A stretch of 6,718 bases of DNA from Hungatella sp. UBA7603 (GTDB taxonomy: Bacteria; Bacillota; Clostridia; Lachnospirales; Lachnospiraceae): the NCBI GenBank assembly GCA_002478865.1, contig DLJZ01000020.1, positions 1 through 6,718 of the forward strand, given 5' to 3'. The position numbers and the translations under genes are program-made. Below, piece by piece: positions 1 to 5,544 of the stretch; within the stretch, counting starts at the first letter, position 1; each line of letters begins with the position of its first letter. The notes below the pieces were generated by a model. It made no database searches. It was not told the origin of the DNA and saw nothing but the letters and a program-made list of their open reading frames with translations.

Positions 1-34
1 ATGGGCAAGAACCAATGAAAATGGCCTTGCCCAT
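1..34 (-). terminator. 9-bp inverted repeat, possible terminator
   Basis: ATGGGCAAG at 1-9 is the exact reverse complement of CTTGCCCAT at 26-34, with a 16-base loop. On the minus strand the hairpin lies about 20 bases beyond the stop of the SEC-C remnant, so it could be that gene's terminator. The T-tract that would decide this lies outside the window. Read on the plus strand, no T-run follows the hairpin. Confidence 0.4.
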
Positions 35-56
35 AAGATACTATTAAAATTTTATA

Positions 57-191
57 TCAGTTTTTCGAGTTTACACGGACTTTGAAACGGTCTCTTTTGA
101 TTTTAGACCTTCCAAGACAACACTTCTTATAATTCTTGCCGCTGCCCCGCGGATAGGGTTCATTCTGTCCGATTTTCAAACTTGCACCCAT
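57..191 (-). pseudogene. SEC-C zinc-motif C-terminal remnant
   Basis: An open stretch of 44 codons starts at an ATG at 191 and ends with TGA at 59-57. Residues 6-25 read KIGQNEPYPRGSGKNYKKCC, which matches the SEC-C motif consensus (about GRNDPCPCGSGKKYKKCC). That motif binds one zinc and usually forms the tail of SecA or of varied small proteins. The first CxC pair is changed to Tyr and Arg, while the second CC pair is kept, so zinc binding is probably lost. The ATG has no clear RBS, and a TAG about 30 bases upstream closes the frame. I therefore read it as the 3' end of a decayed gene rather than a complete small protein. The parent protein cannot be identified. A hairpin at 1-34 lies just downstream. 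Confidence 0.6.
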
Positions 192-301
192 ATTCCAGCA
201 TAACTTGGGGCAAAACTAATACCAGAGGGACAAGGAAAGCGAACCATTCCAATGATTAAATCATAATGTCATTGGAGAAGGGGGAGAAGCCGTATGATTG
301 G

Positions 302-319
302 AAAAAGGTTAAAAAACCT
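302..319 (-). terminator. weak hairpin with T-run after the 56-residue gene
   Basis: On the minus strand AGGTT and AACCT (arms 319-315 and 310-306) form a 5-bp stem with a TTTT loop, followed by TTTT at 305-302. It lies about 30 bases after the stop of the 56-residue gene and could end its transcript, but the stem is short. The rest of 192-347 has no recognisable gene, only a 7-bp inverted repeat (CCAATGA 249-255, TCATTGG 269-275). Confidence 0.25.
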
Positions 320-331
320 CCACCTACTCTA

Positions 332-362
332 TAGTAATCTTTTTTTACTAGTAATCTTTTTT
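332..362. repeat. 17-bp tandem duplication at the end of the small gene
   Basis: TAGTAATCTTTTTT occurs at 332-345 and again at 349-362, so the period is 17 bp. The second copy holds the last codons and the stop of the 56-residue gene on the minus strand. The first copy lies just beyond that stop and would encode the same Lys-Lys-Asp-Tyr ending. This is probably a slippage duplication. Confidence 0.65.
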
Positions 363-518
363 CACGCCATATTTTGGGGCAATTCCGTCTAGTATGGAAA
401 ATATATTATTCGATTTTACATAAATACTTGCTTTTCCTTCTAATGTTTCATCGTAATTGAAAGCAACCGAGCAGGCCACTTTAAAATTCTTTTTCAAAAA
501 GTCAGTCAATGTTTCCAT
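348..518 (-). CDS. 56-residue small protein, unknown function
   Basis: The ATG is at 518-516 and the TAG at 350-348. The protein begins METLTDFLKKNFKVACSV and ends GIAPKYGVKKDY. It has no signal peptide, membrane helix or recognised motif. It is mildly amphipathic, with one Cys at residue 16, and a middle part (about 17-45) that could form beta strands. Gene-like signals support it: AGAGGA at 533-528, nine bases before the ATG, and an extended -10 promoter at 547-574 that puts the start of transcription about 20-25 bases upstream of the ATG. A weak hairpin follows. The flanking coding traces (SEC-C remnant, cupin fragment) are decayed, yet this frame is clean. It may be a genuine small gene, or the N-terminal part of a longer gene cut short at the 17-bp duplication that covers its stop. 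I do not recognise the family. Confidence 0.6.
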   Translation of the reverse strand: METLTDFLKKNFKVACSVAFNYDETLEGKASIYVKSNNIFSILDGIAPKYGVKKDY

Positions 519-546
519 ATGTATTTATCCTCTTCTCATGAATTTA

Positions 547-574
547 ATTGTACCATTCTTTATAACGCTTACAA
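547..574 (-). promoter_or_regulatory. extended -10 promoter for the 56-residue gene
   Basis: On the minus strand, -35 TTGTAA (574-569), a 16-base spacer and -10 TACAAT (552-547), with TG one base before the -10 (TGGTACAAT). The -10 ends 28 bases before the ATG at 518. This is a good fit to a vegetative sigma-A promoter with an extended -10. Confidence 0.5.
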
Positions 575-665
575 TTTAATTTTGGCTATCTTCTAATATC
601 TCTTGCAATTATAGAATTTCAAGACTTCTAACTATTATTTTCAGTAACTCTTATAACTCCTTTAA

Positions 666-824
666 TTATATTATTGTTCCATCCTCTAACACTGATTCCA
701 AATGAGGGACTGTTTTTATTCTGATTAAATAGCAATTATTTTTTGCTACTGGTATATGTTTATGACCTGCCTATACATGAAGCATCTCCCCCTCATTTAA
801 ATGGACATGTTCACCATCCAAATC
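666..824 (-). pseudogene. cupin-fold fragment with in-frame stop
   Basis: Read from 824 towards 666, the frame gives DLDGEHVHLNEGEMLHV, a TAG at 773-771, then AGHKHIPVAKNNCYLIRIKT and a short tail ending in TAA at 668-666. The block (acidic turn, LNEGE, then GHxH and PVAxxxC) matches the second half of small single-domain cupins of the Cupin_2 type, where the consensus is about LNEGDxFxVPxGxxHxPVA. The stop falls where that conserved Pro usually sits. The N-terminal part, which normally carries the first His-rich metal motif, is missing. There is no start codon or RBS, and the fragment abuts and slightly overlaps the end of the metallo-beta-lactamase gene in another frame. It is a truncated, dead cupin gene. 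Positions 575-665 hold nothing further that I recognise. Confidence 0.65.
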
Positions 825-831
825 ATTTTCA

Positions 832-1536
832 CTAAATTATCCTTACTATATGCTCGGATATTCTTGGATACTTTTCAATAACAGACACATCATGACTGGG
901 TAAAGGAATAATGCCCTCATTATGTACCTGCTTAATAAATTCTCGATTTTTCTCTAAACTATACACATTTCCATTTGGAATCTGCCTCTCAAAGTTATCA
1001 AGTAAATATGTCTCATCTCCGGAGATGACAAACTTTTCTTCTCCTTCATTAAAATAAATTACAGAAGACCCTTTCGTATGTCCACCGATTACCTTAAAAC
1101 AAAATGAACCTTGAACTTCAAACACATCTTTAACAATCTGAATTTTTGATGTTAGCATTAGTTGACTTGTAACCTTTGGATATGCCTTTTGCATTTCCTC
1201 CCATGCATCTTTTGCAACTACTATTTCTGCTCCTTGGTACAATTCCAGATTTTCAACATGATCAAAATGTTCATGCGTTATAAAGATAATATCTGCTCTC
1301 CCCCCTGTTAAAGCAAACACTTCCTCTTTCACATCAAGCAAATGCGTATCAAATCCCTTTGCTGTTTCCTCACTTCGAAAACCAGTATCAAACAAAACCA
1401 CCTGTTCTCCTATCTTTGCAACATAGTACAAAAACACAAACCCAGGAACCAACCCTGTTCGCTCATCATTGTGATAAATAGTACGATAATCTGCGTATTT
1501 AAATTCGTTTGCATAGTGCACTGCGTAAAGTTCCAT
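832..1536 (-). CDS. MBL-fold hydrolase, AHL-lactonase-like
   Basis: A 234-residue metallo-beta-lactamase-fold hydrolase. The full set of metal ligands is visible: HEHFDH at 88-93, His153 in GGHTKGSS, Asp174 in SGDE and His215 in PSHD. The order and the DTG strand end at 50-52 fit the N-acyl-homoserine-lactonase family (AiiA/AttM-like), and the length is close to the usual 230-280. It should be a soluble, dinuclear-zinc cytoplasmic enzyme. The family opens lactone and other cyclic ester rings, but the substrate cannot be read from sequence, and many clostridial members have no proven role in quorum quenching. The start is supported by AAGGAG at 1551-1546, nine bases upstream. It appears to be transcribed alone: a candidate promoter lies at 1619-1647 and a decayed cupin follows immediately. 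A large neutral or positive residue replaces none of the ligands, so I expect it to be active. Confidence 0.9.
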   Translation of the reverse strand: MELYAVHYANEFKYADYRTIYHNDERTGLVPGFVFLYYVAKIGEQVVLFDTGFRSEETAKGFDTHLLDVKEEVFALTGGRADIIFITHEHFDHVENLELYQGAEIVVAKDAWEEMQKAYPKVTSQLMLTSKIQIVKDVFEVQGSFCFKVIGGHTKGSSVIYFNEGEEKFVISGDETYLLDNFERQIPNGNVYSLEKNREFIKQVHNEGIIPLPSHDVSVIEKYPRISEHIVRII

Positions 1537-1618
1537 CTTACCTCACTCCTTTCTATATAATTTAAAAAAATCTATGGTATATCTGATCAGCAAGTCACTT
1601 ATACTGCTTACAATTTAG

Positions 1619-1647
1619 ATATTAGTCTTTAGGTTTTCATAAAGCAA
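1619..1647 (-). promoter_or_regulatory. possible promoter for the MBL-fold hydrolase
   Basis: On the minus strand, TTGCTT (1647-1642), a 17-base spacer and TAATAT (1624-1619). The -35 is fair and the -10 matches only four of six positions. It would give a leader of roughly 75 bases before the ATG at 1536. It is the best-spaced candidate I see, but it is weak. Confidence 0.3.
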
Positions 1648-1688
1648 TTCTCCAATATCTATGTAAATAGTTAATCCCCTATATTTTC

Positions 1689-1742
1689 CCACTAGAAAAG
1701 AGGACGTGAAAGTTTTCACTATCATGTCCTCTTTTCTAGTGG
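1689..1742. terminator. long perfect inverted repeat, bidirectional terminator-like
   Basis: CCACTAGAAAAGAGGAC at 1689-1705 and its exact reverse complement at 1726-1742 form a 17-bp perfect stem. It extends inward as GTGA/TCAT (one G-U pair) to about 21 bp with a 12-base loop. The GC-rich core AGAGGAC is flanked by an A-run on one side and a T-run (TTTTC) on the other. This is the layout of an intrinsic terminator that works in both directions. No intact gene ends close by: the nearest upstream minus-strand gene is the frameshifted one at 1969-2434. It could instead be a small palindromic repeat element. No target-site duplication is visible at its edges. Confidence 0.55.
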
Positions 1743-1968
1743 ATTCCTATTACTTATATCCCATAATTTAGCTATTTTTCTTTAGCAACAGGATTACGAG
1801 CTCAACGTGCATAGAGGACAAGATTAGGATACGCGAAGGACATAATTTATCCTTGACAGTAGAGTATCTTTTTAAATCAACAGCTTATATATATCACTTT
1901 AGATCCTCTTACTGACTCAACTTCAATATATTGATTACTCTAAATACCATTCTAAATGCTAACCCTAA
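1743..1968. other. gene-free stretch
   Basis: I see no gene, RNA or clear regulatory signal here. All frames are broken and no protein family is recognisable. TTGACA at 1853-1858 looks like a -35 box but has no suitable -10 at 16-18 bases. Confidence 0.5.
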
Positions 1969-2434
1969 TTATCCTATTTCACTGACAGGCGATGAATATT
2001 TCGTCAAAATGTGATTCCTTAAACTCTCATTTTCCTGAGCAAGCTGTGCCAGAATGCTTCGCAGCTCAGTTTCCGGGATTTTACTAATTAATTCTGCCAA
2101 TTCCTGCTCTGATTCCAAAAAAACTTCCTGCCATGTCTTCTCCCCTGCTTTTATTTCGCTGACATTCTCTTCAATCTTGAATAATAATTCAGCCCGCGTT
2201 CTGAATGTGAGGTCTGAATAAGCCCTTCCAATTCTCCATATGTTTTTATGCATGTAAGTCCAAGACTTTCCCATCATACGGTTCCCCATGCTTAACATAG
2301 TACTTGAACGAAGTGCATGGTATAGAAAGACGAAAAATGGCTTCCATATGCTCCTGCCAGATGACAACTTTACAAAATTGCCTTGTTGTAATAGAAAAAA
2401 CAACAGCATTAAAATTGGGGGTTCTAATGATCAA
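1969..2434 (-). pseudogene. frameshifted gene, family not recognised
   Basis: Two overlapping minus-strand frames appear to be parts of one gene. The first runs from about 2434 to a TAA at 2248-2246 and ends HGEPYDGKVLDLHA. The second continues as HKNIWRIGRAYSDLTFRTRA down to the stop at 1969. The switch point lies at a run of five T (2243-2247), a likely single-base indel. The downstream part, about 95 residues, is hydrophilic, helical and heptad-like (EENVSEIKAGEKTWQEV, then ETELRSILAQLAQEN), and its codons look like real coding sequence. I do not recognise the family. The IKAGEKTW stretch recalls a block of type IA topoisomerases, and the final helix recalls tails of some SWIM zinc-finger proteins; both likenesses are too weak to name it. 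There is no good start codon or RBS (only TTG at 2434), so the 5' end may also be missing. The 80 bases between it and 2515 hold only a 14-codon open stretch. Confidence 0.5.
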
Positions 2435-2514
2435 GCAAACTTTTTTCCAAGCCCATTAATATTAACTAGTTCATGTACTCAACGCTATTATCAATCTCCT
2501 TCAACATCATGAAT

Positions 2515-3018
2515 TCAGCGGCGATGCTTCAACGGCAAATAGATTTGTTGCTGAGCGATACCGAGTGCCTTATCAAAGGTACCATCGGGATTTGGCATAT
2601 TGCACATTCCGCTTTTTGGAAAATCCCCATATTCAAAAACGTCACTATTTTCTATCCATTTCATCATACAATTGACAGTTTCATTTAAATCATTGCTATC
2701 ATTTTCATCACCTGTAGCAATTAAAAACAGACCACCGGGGAATTCGATGATTTCATAAGGGGCAACATCTGCCTGAATAATATCATCCTTTACAGCATGA
2801 ATTAAGACATTTTGCCCCCATCCCCAAGTTTTCTTATCTCCCTCGTGCCACAAAAATCCAGTTGGTTCGTAAGGATGTTTTTGGATGAGTTGAGAATGGC
2901 TTTCCACCCATTCGGAAAAACCACCCTTACCAAAAAGCTCGTCTAATGTTTTTAGTCCTGACGAAACTGCTCGAAATTTAGGAATTTCAATTCCACGCAT
3001 ATTTTGAAGCTTACTCAT
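2515..3018 (-). CDS. GyrI-like effector-binding domain protein
   Basis: A 167-residue protein that looks like a stand-alone GyrI-like/AraC-type effector-binding domain. The signs are a central YEIIEFPGG strand (88-96) followed by LFLIATG, a WIENSDVFE segment (121-129), and a C-terminal ALGIAQQQIYLPLK (151-164), the typical final strand with its acidic or amide position and IYLPI-type ending. Residues 53-70 carry GFLWHEGDKKTWGWG, rich in aromatic residues that in this fold line the ligand pocket. Such domains bind small, often hydrophobic or cationic molecules. They occur alone or attached to MerR- or AraC-type DNA-binding domains. No helix-turn-helix is present here, so it cannot regulate by itself. 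The start is well supported by GGAGGA at 3033-3028, nine bases before the ATG, so it is not just the broken end of a longer regulator. It may act as a ligand-sequestering or hydrolysing protein. It is flanked by pseudogenes on both sides. Confidence 0.75.
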   Translation of the reverse strand: MSKLQNMRGIEIPKFRAVSSGLKTLDELFGKGGFSEWVESHSQLIQKHPYEPTGFLWHEGDKKTWGWGQNVLIHAVKDDIIQADVAPYEIIEFPGGLFLIATGDENDSNDLNETVNCMMKWIENSDVFEYGDFPKSGMCNMPNPDGTFDKALGIAQQQIYLPLKHRR

Positions 3019-3127
3019 TATTTAAATTCCTCCACGATTGTTTATTTACAGAGTTCTTTATTAACCCCACACTTTACTTCTCTTTCATAAAAAATCCATA
3101 ACAGTTCTCTCTGCCGTTTTGTTATGA

Positions 3128-3499
3128 TTATTGCACTTGAATTAACGTCAAAGTCAAGCCTTTCAAAAGCCCGTTTAAATTATCACCTGAATGCCTCTTA
3201 ACGAAAGCAAATTCTTGAATCTGCTTTCTGTGCAAAGGAAGCCTATATATGCCTGTTACCCTAATCTTTAATTTGTTGCTTTGGTATAGTACAATGGATT
3301 TTCCGGTACCGACATTAAAATATCCTGCAGTCACTCCATGATACTGTGATTCTGTAGCCAAACGAACGATAATCTCAGCAACCTTTTTCGGATCTCCTAT
3401 ATGCAGCGTTTCCAATATTTTAATAAGAACAGAAGAAAACCTTAATTCTCGACCAAGACCTGTCACAATAAAGCCGGGGTTCAAGGCACTGTCGGTCAC
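3128..3499 (-). pseudogene. short-chain dehydrogenase, C-terminal stub
   Basis: Reading from 3499, ALNPGFIVTGLGRE (residues 5-18) is the conserved NxxxPGxxxTxL segment that follows the active site in short-chain dehydrogenases/reductases of the retinol-dehydrogenase type. DPKKVAEIIVRLATES and GYFNVGTGKS (59-68) match the end of that fold. Everything upstream is absent: the TGxxxGIG cofactor motif, the NNAG motif and the catalytic Ser and YxxxK. The frame is closed by a TAA near 3535, and no proper start is present (the open frame opens with a GTG without RBS). The last 50 residues do not resemble the family and may be out of frame. Only about 70 of roughly 280 residues are recognisable, so the gene is dead. 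Confidence 0.7.
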
Positions 3500-3707
3500 T
3501 CCCGGCTGTTTCTGATTTCTGTAATCATTAAATTGTTACAATTATATTCAACAATGCACGCTACAGGCCTTGAGTAGACAATCGTGATGATGCCATAAAC
3601 TGGTCATTCCTTGTCGGCAGATTATGCATATGTTAGGGTCACGATTTTACTATGACCCAGGTTATCAATCCATATTGCATATTCTTATTCATAGTTATAT
3701 ACAGCAA
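3500..3707. other. gene-free stretch with a short hairpin
   Basis: No coding potential that I can support. GGGTCA at 3636-3641 and TGACCC at 3653-3658 form a 6-bp inverted repeat with an 11-base loop. Its position after the acyltransferase stop (minus strand) would suit a terminator, but no T-run follows in that direction. The missing N-terminal part of the dehydrogenase stub is not found here. Confidence 0.4.
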
Positions 3708-4532
3708 TTAAACCTCGCAAAATGGATTCGAAATCAACATTCCAGATGTCCACTCTATCTTACCGTTGTTTCGTAAGTAGGGCTTAAGCTTCCGTTGCAA
3801 GGATGTATCCTCTGGCAATTCTTCTATTGGAATATTTCTGCTTCCATATATCCAATCCATAAAACCCAAACTATCAACTTCCATATTTCCAATATCAAAT
3901 GATTTTTGAAATTGTAAAATTTTAGAGTTTTCAGGTAAAACATTTTTTAATGATGGTGCAAGTAACCATGAACTGCAAACCATATCAGCTCCAATAAAAT
4001 CTGGATAGTACTTCTTAAAAAAATCTATCGCTTCTAAATAGGAATTACGTAGTTTGCTTATTGTCATATCAGTATCTGCCGGAATATGTATATCAATCAA
4101 ATGCTTACAGTTTTCTATTCTCATCTCATATTCAAGCTCTCCAATTCGAAATTCCACCATGGAAATCTGACGAACTACCCACCAAGCCCAGACATAACGA
4201 TAGCTTCCATGTCTATCTTTATGGTCTTGCAGAAATCTCGGAAAAAATTTCATGGTAGCAATAAATATTTCTTCTGATATACCAAGTTTCTCGTATCTAC
4301 CATAAGTATCACATACACACTGCAACTGACAGGTTAAAATTTTCATTCCATCCTCATCAGATCCAAGCAAGCTTTTCATACGCTCAAGCGCACCCTCCCA
4401 ACATTCTAGGTGCTTCATTTGCTCCATTTCCTGTTCCACACCTTTAAAATCAATATATTTCTCGCAATCCATTAACTTTTCCTGCACTTCATTTTGTATC
4501 TCTAGCATGTTACAAAGCTCAATTAATTTCAT
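3708..4532 (-). CDS. acyltransferase-domain protein (NAT_N/GNAT_C type)
   Basis: A 274-residue cytoplasmic protein with the features of the two-part acyltransferase-domain family found in Clostridia (N-acyltransferase N-terminal domain plus GNAT-like C-terminal domain). The marks are RYVWAWWVVRQISMVEFRIG at 112-131, DIHIPADTDM (147-156) followed by a helix SYLEAIDFFKKYYPDF, and CSSWLLAPSLKNVLPENSKI at 186-205 leading into ILQFQKSFDI. The N-terminal 100 residues are helical and variable. The family is assumed to transfer acyl groups from acyl-CoA; no substrate is known to me. Length is normal or slightly short for the family. The start is supported by GGAGGA at 4545-4540, seven bases before the ATG. 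It seems to be a single-gene unit: the next minus-strand gene upstream (TetR, ending at 4818) lies 285 bases away and the interval holds a tandem repeat. Confidence 0.85.
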   Translation of the reverse strand: MKLIELCNMLEIQNEVQEKLMDCEKYIDFKGVEQEMEQMKHLECWEGALERMKSLLGSDEDGMKILTCQLQCVCDTYGRYEKLGISEEIFIATMKFFPRFLQDHKDRHGSYRYVWAWWVVRQISMVEFRIGELEYEMRIENCKHLIDIHIPADTDMTISKLRNSYLEAIDFFKKYYPDFIGADMVCSSWLLAPSLKNVLPENSKILQFQKSFDIGNMEVDSLGFMDWIYGSRNIPIEELPEDTSLQRKLKPYLRNNGKIEWTSGMLISNPFCEV

Positions 4533-4579
4533 TCACTTTTCCTCCAATTTCTTTATATAATGCATAAAAACTATTTGAT

Positions 4580-4687
4580 ACGCATCTTCAAAATTCATTT
4601 GATTATCTGTGTATAGAAAACTTTATAAATTTTAAGCATATTCAAATTTCATTTGGGGATTTGCGTAAAGAGAACTTTTAAAAATTT
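4580..4687. repeat. 54-bp imperfect tandem repeat upstream of acyltransferase
   Basis: Positions 4580-4633 and 4634-4687 align without gaps at 41 of 54 positions. The shared core includes GCAT, TTCAAA, TTCATTTG and, later, GTA followed by AGA and AACTTT. A weaker partial third copy may run just before (about 4560-4579, GCATAAAAACT). It lies 48-155 bases upstream of the acyltransferase start. On the minus strand each copy contains TTTGAA followed by ATGC, so it could be a duplicated promoter or binding-site region. I see no well-spaced -10 that settles this. The remaining interval to the TetR stop (4688-4817) has no supportable gene. Confidence 0.7.
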
Positions 4688-4817
4688 AAACTTTCTGATA
4701 ATCATTTCCTAATCCTGTTAATTGCTATGACTGCCTGGCGGTTATTCGGATTGGAGATAACAATCCATCACTCTTCCTTCAACGTCATATACTGTGATGT
4801 TGCTTGTAAGAAAGGTC

Positions 4818-5438
4818 CTATTTTTCTAATATAGGCTTGTATTGGTCGCTGCGAAGATCTATTCTTGGTTCAATATCAAAATCGTTGAGCAACGTATGAA
4901 AAATGCCATTTATCATAAATCCTTTTGCCATACGAATCATTTCATCGGCAGAAAATACACCTGTATCTGCCCATTGAATAAACATCTCGACTAAAGCAGA
5001 TAAAGTCATATCAATGGCTAGATTTGTCTTGGAATCATCTACTTTTGGACGAAATACATTAGGAAATTGATCTTTCAACTTTTTTTTATATTTCATTGCA
5101 AAGACCGGCTGTTTATTTTCAACAACAAGATAATGGATATATTCTCCATTATCTTCAAAGATTTTCAAAAGTGCTTTCGCATAGTTGTTCAAATCATTCG
5201 ATGTCTCAAAGTATTCCATTTTTACTTGATTCAGTGAGTTTATCAAAATATCTTCTATTTCCTCTAAAACAGCATAAACATCCTGATAATGCAAATAAAA
5301 AGTTGCCCGGTGTATTTGACATTCATCAGTAATACTTTTTACCGTGATTTTTTCAATCGATTTCGTTTTATATTGTGACCAGAATGCATCAATGATTTTT
5401 TTTCTGGTTTTCATCCTTGCGTTATCATAAGTCTGCAT
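4818..5438 (-). CDS. TetR/AcrR-family transcriptional regulator
   Basis: A 206-residue regulator from the preferred start. Residues 11-64 form the TetR DNA-binding domain: TRKKIIDAFW, then ITVKSITDECQIHRATFYLH at 31-50, with the typical ATFY recognition-helix end and HYQD. The rest is the helical ligand-binding and dimer domain, with conserved pattern KGFMINGIF near the end; the ligand is unknown. I chose the ATG at 5438 because GAGGTGG (5450-5444) sits five bases upstream; the longer in-frame start at 5462 has no RBS. It is divergent from the lipocalin-like gene, with 163 bases between starts. The common pattern is that such a regulator represses the neighbour and itself. The half-site ATACGACA occurs both in the candidate operator (5521-5528) and just upstream of this gene's RBS (5454-5461), which fits autoregulation. 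Confidence 0.9.
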   Translation of the reverse strand: MQTYDNARMKTRKKIIDAFWSQYKTKSIEKITVKSITDECQIHRATFYLHYQDVYAVLEEIEDILINSLNQVKMEYFETSNDLNNYAKALLKIFEDNGEYIHYLVVENKQPVFAMKYKKKLKDQFPNVFRPKVDDSKTNLAIDMTLSALVEMFIQWADTGVFSADEMIRMAKGFMINGIFHTLLNDFDIEPRIDLRSDQYKPILEK

Positions 5439-5443
5439 AACAA

Positions 5444-5450
5444 CCACCTC
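5444..5450 (-). promoter_or_regulatory. RBS that fixes the TetR start
   Basis: GAGGTGG on the minus strand, five bases before the ATG at 5438. The alternative start at 5462 is preceded only by AAAGCAAA, so the eight-residue longer version is unlikely. Confidence 0.7.
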
Positions 5451-5480
5451 AAAATACGACATTTTGCTTTATATTGTAAA

Positions 5481-5509
5481 TTGCTTTTACATGTAGATAA
5501 AATTATACT
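5481..5509 (+). promoter_or_regulatory. sigma-A promoter of the lipocalin-like gene
   Basis: TTGCTT (5481-5486), a 17-base spacer and TATACT (5504-5509). This predicts transcription from about 5516 and a leader of about 85 bases. A TATAAT lies on the opposite strand at 5507-5502, so the divergent TetR promoter may overlap here, although its -35 is poor. Confidence 0.6.
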
Positions 5510-5520
5510 ATTAGCAAGAT

Positions 5521-5538
5521 ATACGACACAGTGTCTAT
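5521..5538. promoter_or_regulatory. candidate TetR operator
   Basis: GACACAGTGTC (5525-5535) is a perfect palindrome around a central A. The flanks continue it as ATAC on the left and TAT on the right; a single missing G after GTGTC stops it from being a 19-bp perfect palindrome. It lies roughly 5-20 bases past the predicted start of the plus-strand transcript, where a bound dimer would block transcription. The left half-site ATACGACA recurs at 5454-5461. Confidence 0.45.
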
Positions 5539-5544
5539 CTTTTA

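Noticed and set aside
275..312. Sequence resembling the start of a group II intron domain V (AGCCGTATGATTGGAAA).
   Set aside because: The pairing strand (GTACGGTT) is missing, no reverse transcriptase is present, and the match is short. At most it is a scar.
832..1536. Quorum-quenching system built from the MBL-fold hydrolase and neighbours.
   Set aside because: The family includes AHL lactonases, but there is no LuxI/LuxR-type partner here and the substrate cannot be inferred.
1342..1560. 72-codon plus-strand open frame.
   Set aside because: It lies antisense inside the MBL-fold gene, has no RBS and its residues look like a shadow frame.
1853..1890. TTGACA as a possible strong plus-strand promoter.
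   Set aside because: No -10 box at the right spacing and no plus-strand gene downstream.
2288..2688. Two plus-strand open frames of 71-74 codons.
   Set aside because: Both are antisense to the frameshifted gene and the GyrI-like gene, without RBS or family likeness.
4061..4277. Two plus-strand open frames inside the acyltransferase gene.
   Set aside because: Antisense shadows of a well-supported gene; no start signals.
5096..5332. 78-codon plus-strand open frame.
   Set aside because: Antisense shadow of the TetR gene.
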